A stretch of 13,828 bases of DNA, taken from positions 1-13,828 of the forward strand of contig CAKMOD010000100.1 in the NCBI GenBank assembly GCA_927910885.1, in the 5' to 3' direction. The notes beneath the pieces are model-generated. The model did no database searches and was not told the origin of the DNA. It was given only the letters and a program-made list of their open reading frames with translations. The DNA comes from an uncultured Prevotella sp. GTDB taxonomy: Bacteria > Bacteroidota > Bacteroidia > Bacteroidales > Bacteroidaceae. Made by a program: the position numbers and the translations under genes. Within the stretch, counting starts at the first letter, position 1. Each line of letters starts with the position of its first letter. Positions 1-7,100 of the stretch are shown here, one piece after another.

Positions 1-60
1 GCCTACCAAATGTCCATTACTAAAACCCGAGAGGTTTTCAGCCTACCAAATGTCCATTAC
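1..60. repeat. 20-bp direct repeat flanking a small hairpin
   Basis: A perfect 20-bp sequence (gcctaccaaatgtccattac) occurs at 1-20 and again at 41-60. The 20 bp between them contain an inverted repeat, aaaacc (22-27) against ggtttt (33-38), with a 5-nt loop. After the second copy the sequence restarts with gccta at 61 and then runs into an A-tract, which suggests one and a half copies of a 40-bp unit, cut by the window edge. It lies just upstream of the DUF3307 gene. It may be part of an intergenic repeat, a terminator of an upstream gene, or a leader; the sequence does not decide between these. Confidence 0.7.
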
Positions 61-111
61 GCCTAAAAAAAACTATCTTGAGTATTATTTAAAAGAAAAA
101 CTAAAAATACT

Positions 112-909
112 ATGAATATAATGATACTAAACTTAATGATGGCACATTTTATCGGAGATTTCTATTGCCAATACAAAAGAATGTGTGATAAAAAGATTAT
201 TGAAAGTACATGTATTTGGAACCCAACGATATTTTTTCATTCTCTAATTATTGGCATATTATCAATGATGTTTTTATGTGATCTAAATGCTTGGAAGATT
301 GTACTATCTATATTTATTTCACATTACATTATTGACTTGGGCAAATCGTTCATATCAAGAAAATACAACTTTACTACCATCAGAAAAAATGAAGGTAAAG
401 TCATTGTAGCGGAAGGTGCTAACTTCAGATATAGCTTATGGTTGTTTATTATTGATCAGATACTCCACATAGCCACAATATACTTCTTTGTAAACAGGCT
501 TGGCGATTTTGGTTGGCAACAAGCCGAATGGCTTTCTAATTTTACGTCTGATAATCAGACATTAGTTAAAACTCTATTGGCTTGTATTATTGCCGGAAAG
601 CCTGCCAACATTTTAGTGCAATTAATCCTAAGGGAACGCGAGGTAAATGTTAATCAAAAAAAATGTAGTTGTAATTTCCGTTCAGGAGCACTCATTGGCT
701 TTGTGGAAAGGTGCTTAATATTAACATTTGTCATTCTAAGCAAATATGAAGCTATAGGTTTCTTACTTGGCGCTAAATCAATATTAAGATTTAGTCAAAC
801 ACAAGGTAAGACAGAAGATGAAAAGTCTGAATATGTACTGGCAGGTACACTCGTCTCATTAGCGATTGCTTTAGGACTTGGGTTAATGGTTTTATATTTT
901 CCACTCTAA
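112..909 (+). CDS. DUF3307-family integral membrane protein
   Basis: A 265-residue hydrophobic protein of unknown biochemical role. It matches the DUF3307 pattern as I know it: an N-terminal H12-x2-G14-D15-F16-x3-Q20 motif, H43, a SHYIID-x2-K motif at 70-78, D115/H119 in a second hydrophobic segment, a GALIGFVER motif at 192-200, and a C-terminal AKSILRF plus LAGTLVS signature (221-250). Hydrophobic segments near 40-60, 63-76, 108-127, 155-172, 192-209 and 243-263 point to an inner-membrane protein. DUF3307 genes often sit next to a SatD-family gene; any such partner would be left of the window and is not visible. The ATG at 112 is used; the ATG at 121 is an equally possible start. The gene is AT-rich and convergent to the SUS operon. 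No obvious promoter or dedicated + strand terminator is seen. Confidence 0.82.
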   Translation: MNIMILNLMMAHFIGDFYCQYKRMCDKKIIESTCIWNPTIFFHSLIIGILSMMFLCDLNAWKIVLSIFISHYIIDLGKSFISRKYNFTTIRKNEGKVIVAEGANFRYSLWLFIIDQILHIATIYFFVNRLGDFGWQQAEWLSNFTSDNQTLVKTLLACIIAGKPANILVQLILREREVNVNQKKCSCNFRSGALIGFVERCLILTFVILSKYEAIGFLLGAKSILRFSQTQGKTEDEKSEYVLAGTLVSLAIALGLGLMVLYFPL

Positions 910-1084
910 GTCATAATAGAATCCTGATAAACCTAACCTTACTCTATTTTGCCTTTTAAACCTTATACTTTATGCTATTCAAAGGTAAAAAGAAAAAGCT
1001 ACTATGTTACTTTGTTTTATTCCTTTTGCATTCTATCTGTCATCATTTCGTCTATCCTAATCAGAAAACAAAAGCCACAAAAAA

Positions 1085-1145
1085 GAGTTAACAAGTTAAT
1101 AATCCCAAAGAGTCATACTCCTCAAAACAATTAACTTGTCAACTC
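1085..1145 (-). terminator. Probable intrinsic terminator of the SUS operon
   Basis: An inverted repeat has arms 1085-1100 and 1130-1145 with 15 of 16 positions complementary; the single A/C mismatch becomes a G-U wobble in minus-strand RNA. The loop is 29 nt. Read on the minus strand, the stem begins about 60 nt after the stop codon of the last operon gene and is followed by a run of six T (1084-1079). That fits a Rho-independent terminator, although the stem is AT-rich and the loop is long. The right arm is built from the octamer repeat that continues to the right. Confidence 0.45.
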
Positions 1146-1187
1146 GTTTACTTGTTTACTCGTCTACTTAAAAGACTCGTCTACTTT
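1133..1187. repeat. Degenerate octamer tandem repeat (WACTYGTY)
   Basis: Reading the + strand, 1133-1164 divides into four consecutive octamers: aacttgtc, aactcgtt, tacttgtt, tactcgtc. A partial fifth unit (tactt) follows. The 12-mer actcgtctactt then recurs at 1175-1186 after a short spacer, having first appeared at 1158-1169. The same 12-mer reappears at 13801-13812, and a 13-mer from 1131-1143 is found inverted at 10705-10717, so this belongs to a dispersed intergenic family. Function unknown. Confidence 0.7.
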
Positions 1188-1206
1188 AAATTTCCCAAAC
1201 CTTTCA

Positions 1207-2514
1207 TTATCTCTTCTTCATGAACGCAGCAGGCTTAGCACTTGTGCTTAAAGGATGTAAAAGCGCCACAGGCTGAAGCAGGAACAGAGGACCATTAAGG
1301 TATAACTGGCTTCCCTGCTGGTTGTACTTATAAATCGCGAAGGCATTTCCATTAAATGAATTAAGAGGGAAACCCAAAGGTCCTAAATACGTTAAGCTCT
1401 TAATGTAAGCAGCATTCTTACCACTATCCTCAAGCATACCAGCAACCATTTTATCTGCTTTTGAGTACGCCATTTTTGCTGTCATTGTCAACTGATTTGA
1501 TGCATAATAGTTAAAAATACCAGGAACAACCTTCTGGAATTTAGCAAAATCAGCATCACTCACCTGACCAGAACGATGTGCTTCAGTCTGCTGACGAATA
1601 AGCTTCATGAATGCACTATAATGATTGATGTCCCAAATAGCAGTTCTGTAGTGATAAGTAGTATCATTCATTCTCTTTGAAAGAACATATTCACCAGCAT
1701 TCAATGTCAATGACACGTTAGCAGGGTCAAAGGTAAGCGTCATCTTCATACCTGTGTCACTTGAATTAAAGGTCAACTCGGTATCAGATTTCTTCTCAAG
1801 TGTACCAACAATCTGTGTAACCAATGTGCTAATATCAGTTGTAGATGATGTCATCTTAAGAAGATCGTAACCATAGAGACTATAAGTCTTACCTGCAAGG
1901 TCGTCAATGCTACCCTGTGTTACAGTGATAGTATCACGGTTCTGTTGATTCTTCAAAATGAGTGAGATAGTACGAATCTCGCCTGTTGTGTTTGCACTAA
2001 TGTGTGCAACAAAAGCTGAGTCTTTATCCTCAATAGATGTCACGGCAGAAGCATCAGCAGCATCAGCAAGTTCCAATGTTGGCGTAGCACCTAACTTTGA
2101 ATAAGGCAGGGTGAGAGTTGTTGCATTGTCATTCATAACATAAGACTTAGCACCCTTGTATTTGAATACAGATCCTGACTGCAAGATAGACAGATTAGTT
2201 GAATCACTACCATTCTTGATTGTCAACACAGCAGAACGACTGTCAACACCCGGGTTATTGGTTACGCTAACAATAACAGAGTCATTCTGCAACTGAGCTG
2301 TTGCCCATGAATCACTGACTGATACTGATGAGCCAGCCGGTGCGGTAAACTTTACACCACCCTTCTGTGCTGCAGCATTGAAGAAGAGATTTGAGCTTAC
2401 TATCTTCACAGTGTTCTCACGCAAGTAATTACTACCAGCATCGTTGTCGTCACTGCAGGCAACGAAGCCTGCAGTAACAGCAAGGAGAAGACAAATATTA
2501 AATATCTTTTTCAT
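1207..2514 (-). CDS. BACON-domain surface lipoprotein, last gene of SUS operon
   Basis: A 435-residue predicted lipoprotein. It has a short signal peptide with the lipid cysteine at C20 (FVAC), followed by SDDND; acidic residues there resemble the export signal of Bacteroidetes surface lipoproteins. Residues about 36-113 form a BACON-like beta-sandwich (SDSWATAQ, then an NPG turn, SAVLTI and LSILQSG). A second repeat of the same type spans about 120-201, ending TITVTQG. BACON domains are usually linked to carbohydrate or mucin binding, but that link is only inferential here. The C-terminal half (205-435) starts with a beta-rich LAGKTYSLYGY segment and continues through a more helical stretch; I do not recognise its family. 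The start lies 7 bp after the stop of the preceding DUF4302 gene, so the two are almost certainly cotranscribed. The frame is intact, unlike two of its operon partners. Likely a ligand-binding accessory to the SusCD transporter. Confidence 0.8.
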   Translation of the reverse strand: MKKIFNICLLLAVTAGFVACSDDNDAGSNYLRENTVKIVSSNLFFNAAAQKGGVKFTAPAGSSVSVSDSWATAQLQNDSVIVSVTNNPGVDSRSAVLTIKNGSDSTNLSILQSGSVFKYKGAKSYVMNDNATTLTLPYSKLGATPTLELADAADASAVTSIEDKDSAFVAHISANTTGEIRTISLILKNQQNRDTITVTQGSIDDLAGKTYSLYGYDLLKMTSSTTDISTLVTQIVGTLEKKSDTELTFNSSDTGMKMTLTFDPANVSLTLNAGEYVLSKRMNDTTYHYRTAIWDINHYSAFMKLIRQQTEAHRSGQVSDADFAKFQKVVPGIFNYYASNQLTMTAKMAYSKADKMVAGMLEDSGKNAAYIKSLTYLGPLGFPLNSFNGNAFAIYKYNQQGSQLYLNGPLFLLQPVALLHPLSTSAKPAAFMKKR

Positions 2515-2521
2515 AAAACAT

Positions 2522-4269
2522 TTACTTGTTTAGTTTTACTTGAGACGCAGCAGATGTTGTGAGGAATGAGTTCCAATCTACATCGAAGCGCGCAATACGG
2601 TTTGGCAGATACTGTGGCATCAATACTGACTCAGTATTGTCGAATGACTCCTCTGGCAAGATAGAAGGCTTAGCAGGTGAAGCAGTAGCCTTCTTAGTGA
2701 TGACTGGGTTAATCCAGTAATCCCACCAACCAGCAAGGTTTTTAGAGGTGAATGGTTCGCCTGTATAAGCCCAGAGCATGATACGCTCAGTAGTCATACC
2801 AGTATACTGTACCTGTCCATTAATGATGCTGAACAATGGCCCACAGAGTGATGCGCTAATATCTCCATTGTCTGCTACGGTAAAGGAAATTAGGTTGTAA
2901 GCACCCGTACCCGTACCTGTACCTCTCTTCTCATCAATATTAAAGGCATTACCGATGTAATAGGTTATGCTTTGACCCTGTAGGGTTATCACCTTCTGTC
3001 CACCCTGCATCAAGAACGCATTGGCAGAAGCCACGTAGGTCAATGGGAATACATAGTCTGAACCATAATCACTATGAACATTGAGGTAGAACTTGCGGTT
3101 CGCACCAGAACCTACATATCTCAATCGTGCTGTACGTGTATTCTCAAAGAAGCCTTTCTTTCCATCCTTGATACCAATGAAGTCATCGTGAGTTCATAAG
3201 TACCCATGAGAGCAGAAAGATCAAACTGCAAGATCTGTACCTGTGCCTCGGCAGTACCATTTGAAATCTTAAGTTTTGCAGCACGTGCATTCGTTGCTAT
3301 TGGGTTAGCATCTACCTTAATAGTGAGCTTATCGCCATCCTTAGAGAGCTGAACCCATGATGCATCACAACTGATGTCGAGTTTATTAAGATATGGAATG
3401 GTCTTCGTAATAGTCTTTTCACCATTAGAAGCGTTGATAGCACCAATCATATTCGCAATGAGATTTACATCAACGTTTGAAGCAGTAGACTCTACGCCGG
3501 TTCCAGTAAACTTAGCAGTAGCCTTATCAAGAGTTAAGTCGTACAACTGTACACCATTCAATGTGATAGGCTCATACAAACGGATTCCCTTATCTGTAAA
3601 CGCATAAGCAGACTCAGCAACAATCTTATCACCATCGTAGATAGCTAACTGACGATTGTTCTTATCTGTAATAACGAGTGTATAAGGCTTTCCACCAATG
3701 TTAAGAGCTACATCAGAGAAAACAAAGAGGTTGGTGAGATCGGTCACCTTCTCCATATATTCTGAGCTTTCGCCAGAGAGTTTGCGGAGATACATAGTAT
3801 TCAACGAACGCTTGCCGTGAATCTTGATGCGGTCAGCACCAATACTATCGATAACGAACTCGAAGTCGCCTTCCTTACCACGATACTCACCCGACTTTGG
3901 TGTTGCATAGGTGTGGAGGAAGGTATTGTATGTATCAAACGACAAAACTGGTCCGTCGTCTTCCTTCATCTTATACAATGACTTTACTTCGCCATCATCA
4001 GGTTTGTTCTCATAACGCACAATCGCATTATCACGAGTGAACTTGATAGTATAAGCCACACCACCATAAGACTGGTTGCTCTTTGGATAATAGTCTAAAG
4101 CCCAACCGTATTGAGATGCCACCAACGTTTCTTGTGCCTTCTGAAGGAAATCGTCCATACGCTCTGCGTAAGACTTGTCGAAGACGTTCTCCTCTTCAGT
4201 CTGACATGACTGAAGGAAGAGTGCTGGCAAAGCAAGTAGGAGATATATAAATAATTTATTTGCTTTCAT
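2522..4269 (-). pseudogene. DUF4302/BACON lipoprotein gene, frameshifted
   Basis: One gene split by a net -1 frameshift. The 5' part (4269-3121, 382 codons) encodes a lipoprotein signal with lipid cysteine C22 (LQSC) followed by QTEEEN. Next come a DUF4302-type region (about 35-280: YGWALDYYP, then GGVAYTI, then the KSGEYRGKEGDFEFVID segment) and a BACON domain (about 285-349, with DASWVQLS and ILQFD). It then loses frame near residue 360 and ends in an unrelated basic tail at a TGA (3121-3123). The correct continuation is in the -1-shifted frame, open from 3193: it reads DDFIGIKDGKKGFFENTRTA into RYVGSG and runs to the TAA at 2522-2524. That 3' part can otherwise start only at a TTG (3124). 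Restored, the product would be about 580 residues. It lies 14 bp after the peptidase gene and 7 bp before the next lipoprotein gene. Sequencing error, decay and phase-type variation cannot be told apart here. Confidence 0.75.
2903..2924. repeat. In-frame hexanucleotide microsatellite
   Basis: The + strand reads acccgt, acccgt, acctgt, acct, that is 3.7 hexamer copies inside the 3' part of the DUF4302 gene. On the coding strand it encodes alternating Thr-Gly (GTGTGTG after EKR). Because the unit is 6 bp, gain or loss of copies would change loop length without breaking the frame. Confidence 0.6.
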
Positions 4270-4283
4270 ATAATGATCCTTTC

Positions 4284-5210
4284 TTAATAATTAAGATTTG
4301 TCAGATTATAACTGCCATTGACTACGTTATTCTCGCGCTCGATAACAGCATCACGCACCTTGTCAAGGTCGACATTAAAGGTATCTTTATAGTAACGTTT
4401 AGCAATCTCGAGTTTCTTCTCAATAGCTGTTACACCTGGCTGATCCGCTGCTGCTGCACCATTCGCATCCACAACAGTTGCTTTCTTAAGGATAGCGTTC
4501 CACTGTGCATCGGAAGAGATAATGTAAGTACTAACTACCTCAGCAAAGTCCTCACGCTCTTCCTTCTGTGAATAAGCTGAGACAAAGCCACGCTGCTCAT
4601 AACCTGTCCCATACTTTTCAGAAAGCCACGAGTCATTAACATAACCTGTTGGTGTTATCTTACCAAACTCACGTGGATAGTCCTTTGTCTGGTTAACAAT
4701 GTGAACAAACTCATGGTGAATCGTCTTAAGATAATATTCATCCAAAGCGGTACGATTGTTCTTGACTTTATCAAGATGATTAACACCCAAGAGACGAATC
4801 TTCTTTCCACCCTCAGCTGTACCAAGTTTCATACTACCATTGTTTCCAAACTCAAACTCGCCAAGGAAACTGAAGAGCTTCGGGAAGTAACGACGGGTGA
4901 AGTCGATGCCGGCAGCTTCAGTATAAGCCTCAACACAAGTGTACTTCACAATATGCGCTAATTGTACAGACTGAGCAGAATCGGCTGGTACATCATAGTA
5001 AGACATATCCGACTCATTGTCCTCATAACGCCACTGTATCTGAATGTTATAAGGTACTACGAAGTTCTTATACAGCCACTTATCAAAGGCTGTGTCTGCT
5101 GCCTTAGAAGGCTTGATAACGCTCTCGCTTGACAAAGTATCGTCCGAACAAGCTGTGAAGCCTGCTGCAACTGCCGCCAACAGCGATAAAGCTAATATGT
5201 TTTTCTTCAT
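4284..5210 (-). CDS. Putative zinc-binding metallopeptidase lipoprotein
   Basis: A 308-residue protein with a lipoprotein signal peptide, lipid cysteine C21 (FTAC) followed by SDD, which suggests surface exposure. The key motif is H166-E-F-V-H170 (HEXXH) inside TIHHEFVHIVNQ; the two His bind zinc and the Glu acts as general base in gluzincin-type peptidases. A downstream acidic helix, EEREDFAEVVSTY (217-229), is well placed to give the third ligand (E220, D221 or E224). This resembles the Bacteroidetes 'putative zinc-binding metallopeptidase' lipoproteins encoded beside SusCD pairs. The catalytic motif is complete and the frame is intact. It sits 22 bp downstream of susD and 14 bp upstream of the DUF4302 gene. 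Likely role (inference): cutting or holding a protein or peptide substrate at the cell surface before import. The substrate cannot be read from the sequence, and activity is unproven. Confidence 0.85.
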   Translation of the reverse strand: MKKNILALSLLAAVAAGFTACSDDTLSSESVIKPSKAADTAFDKWLYKNFVVPYNIQIQWRYEDNESDMSYYDVPADSAQSVQLAHIVKYTCVEAYTEAAGIDFTRRYFPKLFSFLGEFEFGNNGSMKLGTAEGGKKIRLLGVNHLDKVKNNRTALDEYYLKTIHHEFVHIVNQTKDYPREFGKITPTGYVNDSWLSEKYGTGYEQRGFVSAYSQKEEREDFAEVVSTYIISSDAQWNAILKKATVVDANGAAAADQPGVTAIEKKLEIAKRYYKDTFNVDLDKVRDAVIERENNVVNGSYNLTNLNY

Positions 5211-5232
5211 TTCTTAATTCTTTAATTAGCTA

Positions 5233-6945
5233 TTAAAAAGTGTGTGCACTTACTGGAGCAGAATACTGATTGACCGCTGAAAGTACTGGTAATTTGTACA
5301 GAGAAAGGTCAACAATCTTTGCACCTGCTGCAAGAGCCTTGACTGGGTTGCCTGCAACACCAGACTCACGAATACTCTGTGGAATCTGTACCACCTGACG
5401 TGGGTCGTCCTTCTCCAACCAATCAAGGTTCTTTGAAGGTCTACCATTAACACCAATCAGACGACGTGGAATCTCGATGTTGTAACGTCTGATATCCATC
5501 CAACGCAAACCCTGGTGTACAGTTTCGATACGACGGAAGTTAAGCATACACTGCAAGAGTGACTCCTGCACTGAGCCTTCAACGCCAATTGTGAAGCGAG
5601 GGCTGATGTGCTTCTTGAAACTTGGCACCATCTTATCAGCATCAGCGTATGCGTATGGAACTGTCTTGAAGTAAGTTTGTACACTTGTTGGGGTAAGTGT
5701 GACATTGGTATTGAAGAAGTTCTTCATCCAGATAGTCATATCTGCACAAGCAGCATCATTCTGACCAAGCATGATTTCAGCCTCTGCACGATTAAGCAAA
5801 GCCTCATCCATGGTGAAGTCAACATTCAATGTGCGAAGATAACCAGAGCCTGTTGTTGTATTCACAATCTCCATCTCACGTGGAAGTTTCATCAACAAAG
5901 CAAAGTTACTCTCAGCTTGATTAACGGTAAATGGCTTCCAAATGAGGTTTGATGATGTGCCCCAAATATTATTGCTCTGGAACAATTCTGTCTCTGACAA
6001 ATAGTTAGTGAGTGTATAACGCTTACTGGTTAACCATGGTGCAAGAGCCATACCAGCATTGCTGACACTGGTTTGAACAAGGAGATTACAATCTGCAGAA
6101 GCACTACAATAAGCCTCAGCAATCTTTACTGCCTGCTCTGACTTACTCAGTGGCATAGCCTGTAAGGCTGCGTAATCACGCAAAGAAGCTGCAGGATTGC
6201 TACCTAAGAGCTTATCAGCATATTCCTTTGCCTTCTCCCACTTCTCATAATAGAGGTAGAAACGAGTTGCAAAGGCGTAAGCAGCCTGCTTATTGAAGTG
6301 GTACTTTGGTACCTCGTATGTATCATTAATCAATGGAATACCAGCCTCAATATCTTCAGCTATCTTTGCATAGACATCAGCTACTGTACCACGAACACTC
6401 TGTTCTGCAGCAGCAGAGAAGTCTGCAATACCTGTTGCATAATAGAGTCCAGCATCTTTTGTACTGGTCTTGCCATTATAAGGACGGCAGAACTCATTAG
6501 CAAGAACAAAGTGGTTATAAGCACGGAGAACCAAAGCCTCACCCTTTGAATTACGAAGTATATCGTTCTTTGGTCCGCCCTGATCCTCAATGGCAGCCAA
6601 AGCCTCATTCGCCTTATAGATACCTCCATAATAAAGCATCCACACTTGCTCTGGAGAGTCATTACCACCCTCTGTCTGCTCCTGCCAGAAGAAGTACTGG
6701 TCACCACCACGGTTACCCTGGCTATTCTGTGCTCCCATGTAATCGGTATTGTCAGACATCCACTCATTGAAGAGAGTCGGTGTACGATCAGGATAGGCTG
6801 TCACAAGTAGACCCGCAATCTTCTTTGGGGTGTCCAAAGTCGTACGGTTGTCTGGCAACGTATCCAATTGGTCAGCACAAGACGCAAGTATCGCTACAGA
6901 TGCAAGCATCATGCTGCCCTTATATATGATATTCTTAATTTTCAT
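5233..6945 (-). CDS. RagB/SusD-family nutrient-binding lipoprotein
   Basis: A 570-residue SusD homologue, the surface lid that captures ligand above the SusC barrel. The signal peptide ends at lipid cysteine C23 (LASC). The N-terminal region contains the usual DNTDYMG and YYGGIYKANEAL segments (64-116). Helical TPR-like pairs follow: SKGEALVLRAYNHFVLANEF (133-152) and the helices around 218-247. The C-terminal family motif is clear at 470-487 (FRRIETVHQGLRWMDIRR), and the protein ends in a C-terminal segment typical of the family. Length is in the usual 500-600 range. The gene is intact. It follows susC after an unusually long 155-bp gap and precedes the peptidase gene by 22 bp. Ligand specificity cannot be predicted from sequence alone; the lack of glycosidases and the presence of a peptidase favour a peptide or protein ligand. 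Confidence 0.95.
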   Translation of the reverse strand: MKIKNIIYKGSMMLASVAILASCADQLDTLPDNRTTLDTPKKIAGLLVTAYPDRTPTLFNEWMSDNTDYMGAQNSQGNRGGDQYFFWQEQTEGGNDSPEQVWMLYYGGIYKANEALAAIEDQGGPKNDILRNSKGEALVLRAYNHFVLANEFCRPYNGKTSTKDAGLYYATGIADFSAAAEQSVRGTVADVYAKIAEDIEAGIPLINDTYEVPKYHFNKQAAYAFATRFYLYYEKWEKAKEYADKLLGSNPAASLRDYAALQAMPLSKSEQAVKIAEAYCSASADCNLLVQTSVSNAGMALAPWLTSKRYTLTNYLSETELFQSNNIWGTSSNLIWKPFTVNQAESNFALLMKLPREMEIVNTTTGSGYLRTLNVDFTMDEALLNRAEAEIMLGQNDAACADMTIWMKNFFNTNVTLTPTSVQTYFKTVPYAYADADKMVPSFKKHISPRFTIGVEGSVQESLLQCMLNFRRIETVHQGLRWMDIRRYNIEIPRRLIGVNGRPSKNLDWLEKDDPRQVVQIPQSIRESGVAGNPVKALAAGAKIVDLSLYKLPVLSAVNQYSAPVSAHTF

Positions 6946-7100
6946 ATTCGTTCTATATTAAATTACTTCTGGTTCTGATTCAGCTTCTTTCTTTTAGACT
7001 GGTGGCTGTCATATTCCTACCACTTGCCTTGTTAAGGTTTCCAATGTTACCATCAACATTTGAAAGATTCCCAGCTGAACTTAAAGCCTCAGTTAAAATA
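6946..7100 (-). other. Long susC-susD spacer with a start-less open frame
   Basis: susC and susD are usually nearly contiguous, but here 155 bp separate them. On the minus strand one frame is open for 42 codons (7108 to the TGA at 6982-6980), starting inside the susC stop region and rich in Asn and Gly (GNLSNVDGNIGNLNKASG). It has no start codon before an internal ATG near its end. Small hairpins are also present, such as ccttgttaagg (stem 4, loop 3) and aatgtt/aacatt. It could be a degraded coding remnant, a leader controlling susD relative to susC, or simple spacer. No known RNA family is recognised. Confidence 0.35.

Noticed and set aside
1..60. CRISPR array at the left edge
   Set aside because: Only two 20-bp copies are present, the 20-bp spacer contains its own hairpin, the sequence after the second copy is an A-tract, and no cas gene is in the window.
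949..1134. 61-codon + strand ORF downstream of the DUF3307 gene
   Set aside because: It starts at a TTG, is low-complexity and basic, has no recognisable family, and overlaps the terminator-like inverted repeat of the opposite operon.
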